NCBI GenBank assembly: GCA_035635555.1
Contig: DASQAT010000035.1
Span: 248,001 to 312,000 of the forward strand
Length of the DNA: 64,000 nucleotides
DNA from: Candidatus Dormiibacterota bacterium
Lineage (GTDB): Bacteria > Acidobacteriota > Polarisedimenticolia > Gp22-AA2
Direction: 5' to 3'
Shown here: positions 20,817-31,338 of the stretch, piece by piece
Layout: each line of letters starts with the position of its first letter
Position numbering within the stretch: the first letter of the stretch is position 1
Program-made: the position numbers and the translations under genes
The notes under the pieces: model-generated
Told to the model about the DNA's origin: nothing
Databases searched by the model: none
Seen by the model: only the letters and a program-made list of their open reading frames with translations

Positions 20817-22187
20817 ATGAAGATCAAAGACTCCACCACCGCCCGGATCCTGGTCGCCGACGACCAGCAGGACGTGCGGGAGGCCCTGCGCCTCCTGCTC
20901 AAGGGGGAAGGGTTCGCCATCGACGCGGCCGCCTCCCCCGGAGCCGTGCTGGAAGCGGCGAAGACGCAGGAGTACGACGCCCTCCTGATCGATCTCAATT
21001 ACTCGCGCGACACGACGTCCGGGCGCGAGGGGCTCGACCTCCTGGCGCGCCTTCTGGCGCTCGATTCGACGCTTCCGGTCATCGTCATGACCGCCTGGGG
21101 GAGCGTCGACGTGGCGGTCGAGGCGATGCGCCGCGGCGCGCGCGACTTCGTGCAGAAGCCGTGGGACAACCCGCGCCTCGTGGCGATCCTGCGCACGCAG
21201 GTCGAGCTCGGCCGGGCGCTGCGGCGCGGGCAGAGGCTGGAGGCCGAGAATCTGGTGCTGCGCGGCGAGGGTGGCCCGCGCCTCATCGCCGAGTCGGCCG
21301 CCATGCGGCCAGTGCTCGAGCTGATCCAGCGCGTCGGACCGTCGGACGCCAACGTCCTCATCACCGGCGAGAACGGCTCGGGGAAGGGGGTCACGGCGCA
21401 GGCGCTGCACGCCGTGTCGCGCCGATCGACCTCCCCGCTCGTGACCGTGAACGCCGGCGGCTTCTCCGAGGGGGTGTTCGAGAGCGAGCTGTTCGGGCAC
21501 GTGAAGGGGGCGTTCACCGACGCGCGGGCCGACCGGGTCGGACGGTTCGAGCTGGCGGACGGGGGCACCCTGCTCCTGGACGAGATCGCGAATCTCCCGC
21601 CGGGCCTCCAGGGGAAGCTCCTGCGCGTCCTGGAGACGGGGGAGTTCGAGAGGGTCGGCTCGTCCCGCACGCGCAAGGTGGACGTGCGCGTCGTCTCCGC
21701 CACCAACGCCGACATCGCCGCCGAGGTCGCCGCCGGCCGTTTCCGCCAGGACCTCCTGTTCCGGCTCAATACGATCGAGATCCACCTCCCTCCCCTGCGC
21801 GATCGCCGCGAGGACATCCCGGTCCTGGCGCGCCACTTCCTGACGCAGCACGCGGCGCGCTATCGCAAGACGCTCGACGGGTTCGACGACCCCGCCATGC
21901 GGGCGCTCCTGGAGCACCGCTGGCCCGGGAACGTGCGCGAGCTCGATCACGCCGTGGAGCGCTCCGTCCTGATGGGTTCGGGGCCGCTCGTCAGCACATC
22001 GGACCTGTCCCTGCGGGTCGCGGCCGACGGCCATCCGAGCCTCGAGGAGATGAGCCTCGAGGAGGTCGAATCGTTCCTCATCCGCAAGACGCTGGCGCGC
22101 CACAACGGCAACGTCAGCCAGGCCGCGGAGGCCCTGGGCCTCAGCCGCAGCGCCCTGTACCGCCGCCTGCAGCGGTACAGGCTGTGA
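20817..22187 (+). CDS. NtrC-type sigma-54 activator (receiver + AAA+ + Fis HTH)
   Basis: 456 residues. The receiver domain has the acidic pair LVADDQQ, phospho-acceptor Asp in LLIDLNY (about 58) and the conserved Lys in VQKPWD (about 113). The AAA+ domain has Walker A GENGSGKG (about 182), Walker B TLLLDEI (about 250), the sensor region and RFRQDLLFRLN. The sigma-54 contact loop reads GAFTDA, not GAFTGA (about 230). The Fis-type helix-turn-helix is NVSQAAEALGLSRSALYRRL at the end. ATG 20817 is preferred because a promoter-like TACAAT overlaps the alternative GTG at 20781. It forms a pair with the kinase gene, whose start overlaps its stop. Likely target: the sigma-54 promoter at 4148. Confidence 0.9.
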   Translation: MKIKDSTTARILVADDQQDVREALRLLLKGEGFAIDAAASPGAVLEAAKTQEYDALLIDLNYSRDTTSGREGLDLLARLLALDSTLPVIVMTAWGSVDVAVEAMRRGARDFVQKPWDNPRLVAILRTQVELGRALRRGQRLEAENLVLRGEGGPRLIAESAAMRPVLELIQRVGPSDANVLITGENGSGKGVTAQALHAVSRRSTSPLVTVNAGGFSEGVFESELFGHVKGAFTDARADRVGRFELADGGTLLLDEIANLPPGLQGKLLRVLETGEFERVGSSRTRKVDVRVVSATNADIAAEVAAGRFRQDLLFRLNTIEIHLPPLRDRREDIPVLARHFLTQHAARYRKTLDGFDDPAMRALLEHRWPGNVRELDHAVERSVLMGSGPLVSTSDLSLRVAADGHPSLEEMSLEEVESFLIRKTLARHNGNVSQAAEALGLSRSALYRRLQRYRL

Positions 22188-23548
22188 CGGACGGGGCCGG
22201 CCGGGCTCGACGCCGGCCGCGCGATCGGACGATCTCCCACGAGCGACGCATCATCCTCCTGGCCCTTCTCGCCGGGGGCGCCGCCGTCGTCGTGTCGATG
22301 GTCATCCTGTGGACGGGCGACTACAGCGCCAAGGTGCAGTGGACGCTGTCCGCCTTCATCCTCGGCACCTGGCTCGGGTTCGCCTTCGCCGCGCGCGAGC
22401 GCGTCGTGCGGCCGCTGCAGATCGTCTCGAACCTCCTGGCGGCCCTGCGCGAGGGAGATTTTTCGATCCGGGCGCGCGGGGCGCGGCTGGACGACGCCCT
22501 GGGCGAGGTGCTGGTGGAGGTGAACGCGCTGGCCGAGACCCTGCGCCAGCAGCGCCTCGGGGCGCTCGAGGCGACGGCGCTCCTGCGCAAGGTCATGGAG
22601 GAGATCGACGTCGCGGTGTTCGCCTTCGACGGCGACGACCGGCTGCGCCTCGTGAACCGGGCCGGTGAGCGCCTGCTGGCGCGCCCGGTCGAGCGCCTGC
22701 CGGGGGCCGACGCCGCCGAGCTGGGGCTGGCCGGCTGCCTGCGGGCGGACGCGGCGCCGATCCTCGACCTCGCCTTCCCCGGACGGACCGGGCGGTTCGA
22801 GGTGCGTCGCGGCACCTTCCGTCAGGGCGGCCTGTCGCACCAGCTCCTGGTCCTGAGCGACGTCAGCCGCGCGCTGCGCGAGGAGGAGCGCCAGGCCTGG
22901 CAGCGCCTCATCCGCGTCATGGGACACGAGCTGAACAACTCCCTCGCCCCGATCAAGTCGCTCGCCGGCAGCCTGGAGCAGCTGGTCGATCGCGAGCCGC
23001 GCCCCCCCGACTGGGAGGATGACATGCGACGCGGCCTCGAGGTCATCGCCGCTCGCTCCGAATCGCTCAGCCGCTTCATGGACGGCTACGCCCGGCTCGC
23101 CCGCCTGCCGCCGCCGCGCTTCGCCAGCGTCGCCGTGGGACCGCTGGTGCGCCGGGTCGCCGGGCTCGAGACGAGGCTGGCCGTCCTCCTCGACCCGGGT
23201 CCCGAGACGACCGTGCGGGCCGACGCCGACCAGCTCGAGCAGCTCCTGATCAACCTGGTGCGGAACGGCGTCGACGCGGCCCTCGAGACCGGCGGCGGCG
23301 TGCGCTGCGGCTGGCACCGGGTGAACGGCTCCCCCGCCGCTCTTGAAGTGTTCGTCGAGGACGACGGCCCGGGTCTCCCGAACACCACGAACCTGTTCGT
23401 TCCATTCTTCACCACCAAGCAGCAGGGGTCCGGCATCGGCCTGGTCCTGAGCCGCCAGATCGCCGAGGCCCACGGCGGCAGCCTGACCTTGCAGAACCGC
23501 GACCGCGAGCCGGGGTGCCGGGCGCGGCTGCGGCTGCCGCTCCAGTGA
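22184..23548 (+). CDS. NtrY-type membrane sensor histidine kinase
   Basis: 454 residues. Two membrane segments lie at about 23-45 and 53-72 with almost no periplasmic loop, followed by a HAMP-like linker and a PAS-like domain (MEEIDVAVFAFDGDDRLRLV). The phospho-acceptor box is VMGHELNNSLAPIKSL (His about 247). The ATP-binding domain has N box LINLVRNGVDAALE, G1 DDGPGLP, F box LFVPFFTTK and G2 GSGIGL. The GTG start overlaps the TGA of the activator gene (GTGA), so the two are translationally coupled. The tiny periplasmic loop suggests it senses a signal within or on the inner side of the membrane. Confidence 0.9.
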   Translation: MTDGAGRARRRPRDRTISHERRIILLALLAGGAAVVVSMVILWTGDYSAKVQWTLSAFILGTWLGFAFAARERVVRPLQIVSNLLAALREGDFSIRARGARLDDALGEVLVEVNALAETLRQQRLGALEATALLRKVMEEIDVAVFAFDGDDRLRLVNRAGERLLARPVERLPGADAAELGLAGCLRADAAPILDLAFPGRTGRFEVRRGTFRQGGLSHQLLVLSDVSRALREEERQAWQRLIRVMGHELNNSLAPIKSLAGSLEQLVDREPRPPDWEDDMRRGLEVIAARSESLSRFMDGYARLARLPPPRFASVAVGPLVRRVAGLETRLAVLLDPGPETTVRADADQLEQLLINLVRNGVDAALETGGGVRCGWHRVNGSPAALEVFVEDDGPGLPNTTNLFVPFFTTKQQGSGIGLVLSRQIAEAHGGSLTLQNRDREPGCRARLRLPLQ

Positions 23549-23628
23549 ACCGCAGGCTGGAACCTGCGCGGGCCGGTTCGCGTTTCATGCGTAGTTCTGA
23601 ACCGGAAGTCTGTCCAGGGGGGATCCCG

Positions 23629-24723
23629 ATGCGATCGAAAACCGCAGTGCTCTTCCTCAGCGTCCTGGCGCTCCTGGCCCTGACATCGGTCGCCTCGGCC
23701 GAGACCACGCGCACCGTCCGCGCCGAGCTGTCGGCCGACGCGCTCGGCCACTTCGCGGTCGAAAACCTGGCCGGCACGATGCGCGTCGTCCCGGCGAGCG
23801 GCAGGACGGTCGCCGCCGTGGCCACCGTCCACGCCGAGACCGACGCCCTGGCCAACGCCGTCAGATTCGAGCAGGTCGCCGGCAGGATGGGCGTGCCGAC
23901 CCTGCGCGTGCGCTACCCGCTCGACGAAGAATCCTCCCTGCGCTATCCGGGTCACCGGAAGGAGGCGGGAATCCTCGATTCGATGTTCGGCGGGAGCAGC
24001 AGCAACACCGAGTACGACGGTCACAAGGTGAAAGTCAGCGAGCGGAGCGGTGTCCTGCTCTACGCCGACGTCGAGGTGCAGGTGCCACGCCATCTCGACA
24101 ACGCCGTCTTCCGCAACCTGGTCGGCTTCCTCGAGGGAAAGGGATTGGAGGGGAGGATCCTGTTCGACAGCGGGAGCGGCGACATCACGATCGCGTCGGT
24201 CAAGGGGGAGATCAGGACCGACACCGGCTCGGGCGACGTCACGGCGACCGACGCGTCCGGAGCGTTCTCCTGCGACACCGGAAGCGGCGACTGCGACCTG
24301 ACCGGCTTCAGCGGCGACACCGTCCATTGCGACGTCGGCTCGGGACACGTGACGGTCCGCAAGGTGACGGCGCTTCACATGGACGTCGACACCGGCTCGG
24401 GGGACGTGCGCGTCACCGAAGGGGACATCCAGGAATTCCTCGCCGACACCGGCTCCGGCAGCGTCCGTCTCGAGAACCACGGCACCCGCCTGACGCGCGT
24501 CAAGGCCGACACAGGCTCGGGGGACGTCGTCCTCCGTCTCGCCCCCAGCGCCTCCTTCGAGGCGCTCGCCGACCAGGGGAGCGGCGACCTGCTGGTACGG
24601 TACAACGACGCACAGCCGATCGTCCGCCACAAGGAGGTCATCGGCTACCGCCGCGGCGACGCCCGCACCAAAATCGACGTCGACACCGGCAGCGGCGACC
24701 TGACGATCGAGCCGGGGGCGTAG
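23629..24723 (+). CDS. Secreted DUF4097-type beta-repeat protein with nine GSG motifs
   Basis: 364 residues with a typical signal peptide (LALLALTSVASA, cut before ETTR). After a 170-residue N-terminal region comes a beta-helix-like array with nine copies of a D-x-GSG-x motif: DSGSGD, DTGSGD several times, DVGSGH, DTGSGS and DQGSGD, spaced 19-28 residues. This is the pattern of the DUF4097/putative-adhesin family, whose function is unknown. ATG at 23629 has AGGGGGGA upstream; upstream in-frame codons overlap the kinase gene and look random. It sits 80 bp after the kinase gene, possibly the last gene of the export/regulatory cluster and a candidate envelope sensor or structural protein. Confidence 0.82.
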   Translation: MRSKTAVLFLSVLALLALTSVASAETTRTVRAELSADALGHFAVENLAGTMRVVPASGRTVAAVATVHAETDALANAVRFEQVAGRMGVPTLRVRYPLDEESSLRYPGHRKEAGILDSMFGGSSSNTEYDGHKVKVSERSGVLLYADVEVQVPRHLDNAVFRNLVGFLEGKGLEGRILFDSGSGDITIASVKGEIRTDTGSGDVTATDASGAFSCDTGSGDCDLTGFSGDTVHCDVGSGHVTVRKVTALHMDVDTGSGDVRVTEGDIQEFLADTGSGSVRLENHGTRLTRVKADTGSGDVVLRLAPSASFEALADQGSGDLLVRYNDAQPIVRHKEVIGYRRGDARTKIDVDTGSGDLTIEPGA

Positions 24724-24743
24724 GGCAACCACCAGCCGGCAGT

Positions 24744-24772
24744 TTGCCTGATCAGGGCAGGGCGGTTATAAA
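24744..24772 (+). promoter_or_regulatory. Sigma-70-type promoter with near-zero leader
   Basis: TTGCCT and TATAAA are separated by exactly 17 bp. RNA should start at about 24779, only two bases before the ATG at 24781, and no Shine-Dalgarno sequence is present. This points to a leaderless or nearly leaderless mRNA. Confidence 0.6.
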
Positions 24773-24780
24773 GAACCCCC

Positions 24781-24918
24781 ATGAGCCACGAACTGCCCGG
24801 TTCCGTCGGCGGCGAGCTTCACGCCGACGCGGAGCAGCTGCTTCTGGAACAGGGCAGCGCCCAGGCGGATCTCTGGGGCGCGAACTGCTTTCCGGGGCAG
24901 GGCGGGAAGTCGACATGA
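24781..24918 (+). CDS. 45-residue protein resembling part of DUF5674
   Basis: A short frame directly behind a good promoter. Residues 12-40 (LHADAEQLLLEQGSAQADLW, then GANCFPGQGG) look like the central part of DUF5674-type proteins as I remember them, which are about 110 residues. If so, both the N- and C-terminal thirds are missing and this is a remnant or a minimal version. The last codons overlap the start of the next gene (ATGA). Identification rests on memory of the family and is uncertain. Confidence 0.45.
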   Translation: MSHELPGSVGGELHADAEQLLLEQGSAQADLWGANCFPGQGGKST

Positions 24919-25268
24919 TGAAGAGCCAGCATGCGGCGCTGTCGCCTCAGCGGTGGGCCAGCTTCTCGTTCGACCAGCAGGTGCTGATGATCGCGAACGA
25001 GATGAACCGGGCCTCCAAACTCCAGGGCCTTTCTGATCGAGACCGCCTGCTCACGTGCTATGAGCGGGTACTCGCGCTGGTCGACTTGACGGTGCAGGTC
25101 CAGAAGCAAGAAACGCGTCGGCGTGAGCTTCTGCGCTGGCGAGACCTCATCGCTGCGCTGTTGATTGCCGACACTCCGGAGCCGCAGGCCCACGCGGCCG
25201 CCTTCCGCTGCCTGTTGCGCTTCACCCCCGCCGCCGCGGCGCAGATTCCGTTCGTCCTGCCTTCGTGA
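24915..25268 (+). CDS. Small alpha-helical protein of unknown function
   Basis: 117 residues, predicted mostly helical: RWASFSFDQQVLMIANEMNR, then RLLTCYERVLALVDLTVQVQ, then RRELLRWRDLIAALLIA. The spacing of W, Q, NE.NRA, YER.L.L.DLT and RRELLR resembles a group of small four-helix proteins often found beside small orphan genes in environmental bacteria; I cannot name a function. It starts inside the stop of the 45-residue gene and ends exactly one base before the stop codon of the convergent oxidase subunit IV gene, so there is no room for a terminator between them. Confidence 0.6.
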   Translation: MMKSQHAALSPQRWASFSFDQQVLMIANEMNRASKLQGLSDRDRLLTCYERVLALVDLTVQVQKQETRRRELLRWRDLIAALLIADTPEPQAHAAAFRCLLRFTPAAAAQIPFVLPS

Positions 25269-25583
25269 TTACCGCCCCGGGACGCCCAGCCAGCCGCGCG
25301 TGAGGTAGTCGGTCAGGCTCAGGGCGATGAGGATGACCAGCCAGAACAGGCCGGCGGTGATCACGAGCGGTGTCAGGCGCGTGCCGTAGCGCACGTGCAT
25401 GAAGAACAGGACGACGAGGGTTGCCTTCAGCGTGGCGATGCCGAGCGCGACGACGTTGTTGAGCGGCCCGAGGTCGTGGAAGGCCGCGGCGGTCGTTACG
25501 GCGGTCAGCAGCATGAGGGCCACGAACACGGCAAGATAGACTCCGACCGGGACGACGTGTGCTTCGCCGGGCGCGATCTTCAC
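25269..25583 (-). CDS. ctaF: Cytochrome c oxidase subunit IV (caa3 type)
   Basis: 104 residues with three predicted membrane helices ([59 protein letters not shown]). [15 protein letters not shown] matches the Cox4-like prokaryotic subunit IV family. The GTG start at 25583 has GGGAGG upstream and overlaps the stop of subunit III (GTGA). It is the last gene of the respiratory operon. The subunit is accessory and holds no cofactor. Confidence 0.85.
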   Translation of the reverse strand: MKIAPGEAHVVPVGVYLAVFVALMLLTAVTTAAAFHDLGPLNNVVALGIATLKATLVVLFFMHVRYGTRLTPLVITAGLFWLVILIALSLTDYLTRGWLGVPGR

Positions 25584-26246
25584 GTATGCCTCCCGACGAG
25601 ATACAAGAGCGGGAAGAGGAAGATCCAGACGATATCCACGAAGTGCCAGTAAAGGCCCGAGCACTCGATCGGATTGTAATAGCCTGGTCCGAAGCGGCCG
25701 CGCGCCCCCATGACGAGCATCACGGCGAGGACACCGAGCCCGATGATCATGTGCAGGGCGTGCAGGCCGGTCAGGCCGAAGTAGAGGCAGAAGAAGATCC
25801 GGACGTGCGGCTCCTCCGCGCCGGGATAATGGAAGTCAGGCCCCGGCACGAATCCCTCGACGTACTTGTGGTGGTATTCGTAGGCCTTGATTCCCAGGAA
25901 GACGCTCCCCAGGATCATCGTCAGGACCAGGAACGTCACGAGGCCGCGGCTCCGGCCGAGCTGCGCCGAGCGCACCGCCAGCGCCATGGTGAGGCTGCTG
26001 GCGATCAGCACGGCGGTGTTGGTCGTTCCGAGGACGATGTCGAGCTCGTGGCTGCCGAGGACGAAGGCGCGCGGGTAGGCGGCGCGGTACACCACGTACG
26101 CCAGGAACAGACCGCCGAAGAACATCATCTCGGTCACGAGGAAGACCCACATCCCGAGCGAGGCGGTCTCGCGCTGCTGGGCCGTCGAATCGAACTGGTG
26201 CGCCGGGGCCGTGGTCGCGTGGCGCGCCGCGGCGGCCGCGGCGGCT

Positions 26247-26257
<11 letters not shown>
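25580..26257 (-). CDS. ctaE: Cytochrome c oxidase subunit III
   Basis: 225 residues. After a hydrophilic alanine-rich start, five helices follow ([91 protein letters not shown]). The segments [19 protein letters not shown] and [18 protein letters not shown] are classic for this subunit. The first residues overlap the end of the subunit I gene by 11 bp. It belongs to the haem-copper oxidase complex and is thought to shape oxygen access and proton uptake. Confidence 0.93.
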
Positions 26258-27880
<1,623 letters not shown>

Positions 27881-27881
<1 letters not shown>

Positions 27882-28834
27882 CACGAGCCTCCGTGCGGTT
27901 TGAGCGTCTTGACGTAGTCGATGAGCTGCAGGAGCTCCTCCTCGCCGACCTGTCCCTGGAAGGTCGGCATGATCGGCTGGTATCCGGCCACGATCTTGGC
28001 CTGGGGGTTGAGGATCGACTCGCGGATGTACCCCTCGTCGGCGACGATGCTCCGCCCGTCCTGCAGGGCGACCTTCCTGCCGAATAGCCCGGTGAGGACC
28101 GGGGCGCGCGCCGCCGTGTCGGGGCGGTGGCAGGTGACGCAGGCCTTGGACACGAACAGCGCCGCGCCGGACTCGGCGGGCGGCCGGCCGCGCCTCTCTC
28201 CCGCCAGCCACGACTGGTAGTCGTGCGGCTCCATGACCACGACCCTGCCGGTCATTCGGGAGTGCTCGGCGCCGCAGTACTGGGCGCAGAACAGGTGGTA
28301 GGTCCCGATCCGGTCGGCCTCGAACCAGAGCGACGAATAACGTCCGGGCAGGACGTCCGTCTTGATCCTGAACTCCGGAAGGAAGAACGAATGGATGACG
28401 TCCTCGGAGGTCAGGGTCAGCCGGATCGGCCGGCCCACCGGGACGTGCAGCTCGTTGATCTCGCGGTTCCCTTCCGGGTGCTGGATCTTCCACATCCACT
28501 GCTTCCCGATAACCTGAAGTTCCGAGGCGTTGGCGGGCGGCCGCGCGATGACGAAGTAGAGACGCGCACCCCAGACGAACAGGATCGTCAGGAGCCCGAG
28601 CGGCACCAGCGACCAGGTCGCCTCCAGGATCGTCGTTGACCGGGAGTGCTCCGCCGGCGGCCTGCCGACCTCGGACGGCGAGCGCCGGCGGTACCTTATC
28701 CCCAGGTAGAAGATGAGGACCGCGATCAGGATCGAAAAGAAGGCGGCGCCCCCCAGCGCGAACAGAAACAGGTGGTCCACCTGCCTGGCGATGGCCGAGG
28801 CCCGTTCCGGGAAGAGCGGGGCGTTCTCGAACAT
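27881..28834 (-). CDS. ctaC: Cytochrome c oxidase subunit II fused to cytochrome c (caa3)
   Basis: 317 residues. Two membrane helices (about 25-45 and 73-95) precede the periplasmic CuA domain, with HSFFLPEF (Cu ligand His) and the binuclear site [12 protein letters not shown] around 184-195. A C-terminal cytochrome c domain has the haem site CVTCH near 230 and a Met axial ligand probably in IMPTFQGQ. The fusion defines a caa3-type enzyme that takes electrons directly through its own haem c. The ATG overlaps the stop of the SCO gene. Confidence 0.95.
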
Positions 28835-29694
28835 CAGGCGCCCTTCCTTCCGCGCGCGTGCGGCCCCGGAGCGCGCGCCTTCTCGCGGCGCACCGCCACG
28901 GCGATGCAGGCGCCGAGGACCAGGAGCGTGACGATCCCACCCGTCCGGACCAGGTTGATCGCGAGTCCGCTGTACCGCCCGGTCTTCGGGTCGTAGCGGT
29001 AGCACAGCAGGAGCAGCCGATCGGCGAGCGTGCCGATCCGGTTGTCCGCCGCCTCGATGAGGCCGAGACGCAGGTCCTTCGGCGCGAACTCGACGCCGAA
29101 GAAATAGCGCGCGATCCGGCCGGTCGGCGTGAGAAGGACGATGCCGGTCGGGTGCGCGTACTGCTTCTGCTCTTCGTCCCAGGCATAGCGGAAGCCGACG
29201 GCTTTGGTGAGTCTCCTGATCGGCTCCGCGTCTCCGGTGAGGAAGCGCCAGCCGGACGCCGCACCCGCCCTGCCGTAAAGATCGAGCATCTGAATCTTCT
29301 TGACCCTGGCCTGCGCCGCCGTTTCCTTCGGGTTGAAGCTGACGGTGACGACCTCGAACTCCCTGCCGGCGTCGAACGACAGCGTCTTCAGGCTCGAGGC
29401 GATCCCCTGCAGCGACATGCCGCACAGCATCGGGCAGTCATAGTAGGCAAGCGACAGGATCACCGGCCGCCCGCCGAAGAGGTCGCCGAGCCGGACCGTC
29501 CTCCCCTCCTCGTCCCGGAGCTGGAGATCGAGCGGCACCTGCCCGCCGAGCCTCTGGTCGAACCCGACCTGGAGCGCCACCGGCAGCGGCGCGTCGGCCG
29601 GCGACTCCCCACCGCCGGGCACCCCGGGCTCAGCGGCCGCGGCGGAGATCGCGGCGAGAAGGACGAGCAGCGGCAATCCTTTCCGGCGGATCAC
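28834..29694 (-). CDS. SCO1/SenC copper chaperone with C-terminal anchor
   Basis: 286 residues with an N-terminal signal/anchor, a thioredoxin-like domain with the copper site CPMLCGMS (Cys about 86 and 90) and the partner His in YAHPTG (about 179), and a C-terminal helix ([16 protein letters not shown]) followed by basic residues. SCO proteins deliver copper to the CuA site of subunit II, whose gene follows with a 4-bp overlap. The GTG at 29694 overlaps the preceding stop (GTGA). Confidence 0.92.
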   Translation of the reverse strand: MIRRKGLPLLVLLAAISAAAAEPGVPGGGESPADAPLPVALQVGFDQRLGGQVPLDLQLRDEEGRTVRLGDLFGGRPVILSLAYYDCPMLCGMSLQGIASSLKTLSFDAGREFEVVTVSFNPKETAAQARVKKIQMLDLYGRAGAASGWRFLTGDAEPIRRLTKAVGFRYAWDEEQKQYAHPTGIVLLTPTGRIARYFFGVEFAPKDLRLGLIEAADNRIGTLADRLLLLCYRYDPKTGRYSGLAINLVRTGGIVTLLVLGACIAVAVRREKARAPGPHARGRKGA

Positions 29695-30146
29695 GAGGCA
29701 CCGCGGGCGCGCCGTGTCTTCTTCAGCTGCGGCGCGGGGGTCGGCTCGGGGCGCGGCGCGGGCAGCCCGCTCGCAAGCAGAAGATCGATGGCCCGGTCGA
29801 TCGGGATCCGCGCCACGCCTGCCTGCCGGTCGACCCAGCCGTAGGAGGTCAGTGTCGAGGTCTCGCGCGCCCGCAGCTCGTCCATGTCCTTCACCGGAGC
29901 CGCCTGCAGTCTCGGCTCGGGCGGCGGCCTCGGCGCGTTCGCCTCGGCCAGGGGGGACGGCCGCGGGTCGCGGGCGGTCTGCCGCGTCTTCCAGTGCGCC
30001 AGGAGGATCCACAGCGCCGCGAGAAGCACGATCATGACGAGAGCCAGGCCGACCCCGAAGAGCCCGACACTCCGCACGTCGAGCTCGCGGTCGAACCCGG
30101 CGTCCGCCTGCGGCACCGCCTCCTTCCTGCCCCTCGGCTCAGTCAT
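29691..30146 (-). CDS. Small single-helix membrane protein of the ACIII-caa3 operon
   Basis: 151 residues. One membrane helix (VGLFGVGLALVMIVLLAALWILL, about 27-49), then a proline-rich stretch and a conserved-looking C-terminal motif SYGWVDRQAGVARIPIDRAI. As I recall, this motif is common in small proteins encoded between actF and SCO in ACIII operons; their role (assembly or accessory subunit) is not established. The start overlaps the end of actF by eight bases. Confidence 0.75.
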   Translation of the reverse strand: MTEPRGRKEAVPQADAGFDRELDVRSVGLFGVGLALVMIVLLAALWILLAHWKTRQTARDPRPSPLAEANAPRPPPEPRLQAAPVKDMDELRARETSTLTSYGWVDRQAGVARIPIDRAIDLLLASGLPAPRPEPTPAPQLKKTRRARGAS

Positions 30147-31338
30147 GCGCCAGCGCCTCCGGCAGGGACGGATCGCGCACCGGCAGGAGGGGCCGGCGCG
30201 CCAGGAGGCGCGCGAACGCGGCGATCCAGAAGCCCCCCAGCGCGGTCATCGTCGCCGCGTCGAGCCAGTGGAACGCGGGCCGCTCCGGCGAGAACGCCGG
30301 CGCAGCCAGCCAGTGGAGATCGACCCAGCGCATCAGGAGAAGCAGGACCGCCACCACCCCCAGGCGCGCGGAGTTGCGCTTCCCCTCGCGCGACAGGAGC
30401 AGGACGAACGGCAGGGCGAAGTGCAGGAGGACGAGCAGGAGCGACACGCCGCTCCAGCCGCCCAGGAGACGGCCGCGGTACCAGGTGATCTCCTCGGCCA
30501 GGTTGCCCGACCAGATGATGATGAGCTGCGAGACGGCGAAGTAGGCCCACAGGACCACGAACGTCAGCAGGAGCTTGCCGTAGTCGTGGAAATGGATCGG
30601 CCGGAGCGCCTGGGACATCCCGCCCCGCTCGCGCAGGTAGAGGGCGACCAGGATGGCGAACGACAGACCGGCGATCGCCTGCCCGCCGACGAAGTAGACG
30701 CCGTAGATCGTCGAGGACCACCGCGAGTCGAGCGACATCAGCCAGTCGATCGACGCGAACGTGGCGGTCAGGCAGTACAGGGCGAGCCCGGGCGCCGCGA
30801 TCATCTGCATGCGGCGCTGCAGGCCAGCGTCGCCGGTCGCGTCCTGGCGCGCCGACAGCCGGCCGAGGATCAAGGCGAAGCCGCACCAGATCGCGAAGTA
30901 GATCGCGGCGCGCGCGACGAAGAACGGCACGTTCAGGAAGATCGCCTGGTGCTCGAGGAGGGCATTCCCCCGGACCTCGTCCGGGCGCGCCCAGCGATAC
31001 AGGTCGCCGAGACCGAAGAGCAGCGGCACGAAGAACAGGGCGACGAGAGGCAGCGTCCCGGCGGCCGCCTCGAGCACGCGCCTGATCATCAGGCCCCAGG
31101 CGCCGCGCGTCAGGTGGTGCAGCATGCCGATGGCGGAGCAGCCGAGGGCGATCGACAGCCAGTACAGGAAGGCGACGAGATACGAGCGGAAGAACTGCGA
31201 CGGGTCGAAGCGCGCGCCGGCCAGGCTGGCGGCCGCCCCGGCGGCGCCGATCAGAAGGGAGACGCGCCGGATCGACAGAAGCCCCGCGGGGGGCGCGTAG
31301 GCGGAGGGGGCGAGCGGCACCGCGGCGGTCCCGCTCAC
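30139..31338 (-). CDS. actF: Alternative Complex III subunit ActF (integral membrane)
   Basis: 399 residues with about ten membrane helices, homologous in layout to ActC/NrfD-type quinol-interacting subunits. Recognisable segments are SYLVAFLYWLSIALGCSAI, MLHHLTRGAWG, IDWLMSLDSRWSSTIYGVY and FVVLWAYFAVSQLIIIWSGN. The latter two are typical of ActF (quinol:cytochrome c oxidoreductase quinone-binding subunit 2). The GTG start overlaps the stop of actE. Confidence 0.9.
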   Translation of the reverse strand: MSGTAAVPLAPSAYAPPAGLLSIRRVSLLIGAAGAAASLAGARFDPSQFFRSYLVAFLYWLSIALGCSAIGMLHHLTRGAWGLMIRRVLEAAAGTLPLVALFFVPLLFGLGDLYRWARPDEVRGNALLEHQAIFLNVPFFVARAAIYFAIWCGFALILGRLSARQDATGDAGLQRRMQMIAAPGLALYCLTATFASIDWLMSLDSRWSSTIYGVYFVGGQAIAGLSFAILVALYLRERGGMSQALRPIHFHDYGKLLLTFVVLWAYFAVSQLIIIWSGNLAEEITWYRGRLLGGWSGVSLLLVLLHFALPFVLLLSREGKRNSARLGVVAVLLLLMRWVDLHWLAAPAFSPERPAFHWLDAATMTALGGFWIAAFARLLARRPLLPVRDPSLPEALAHD

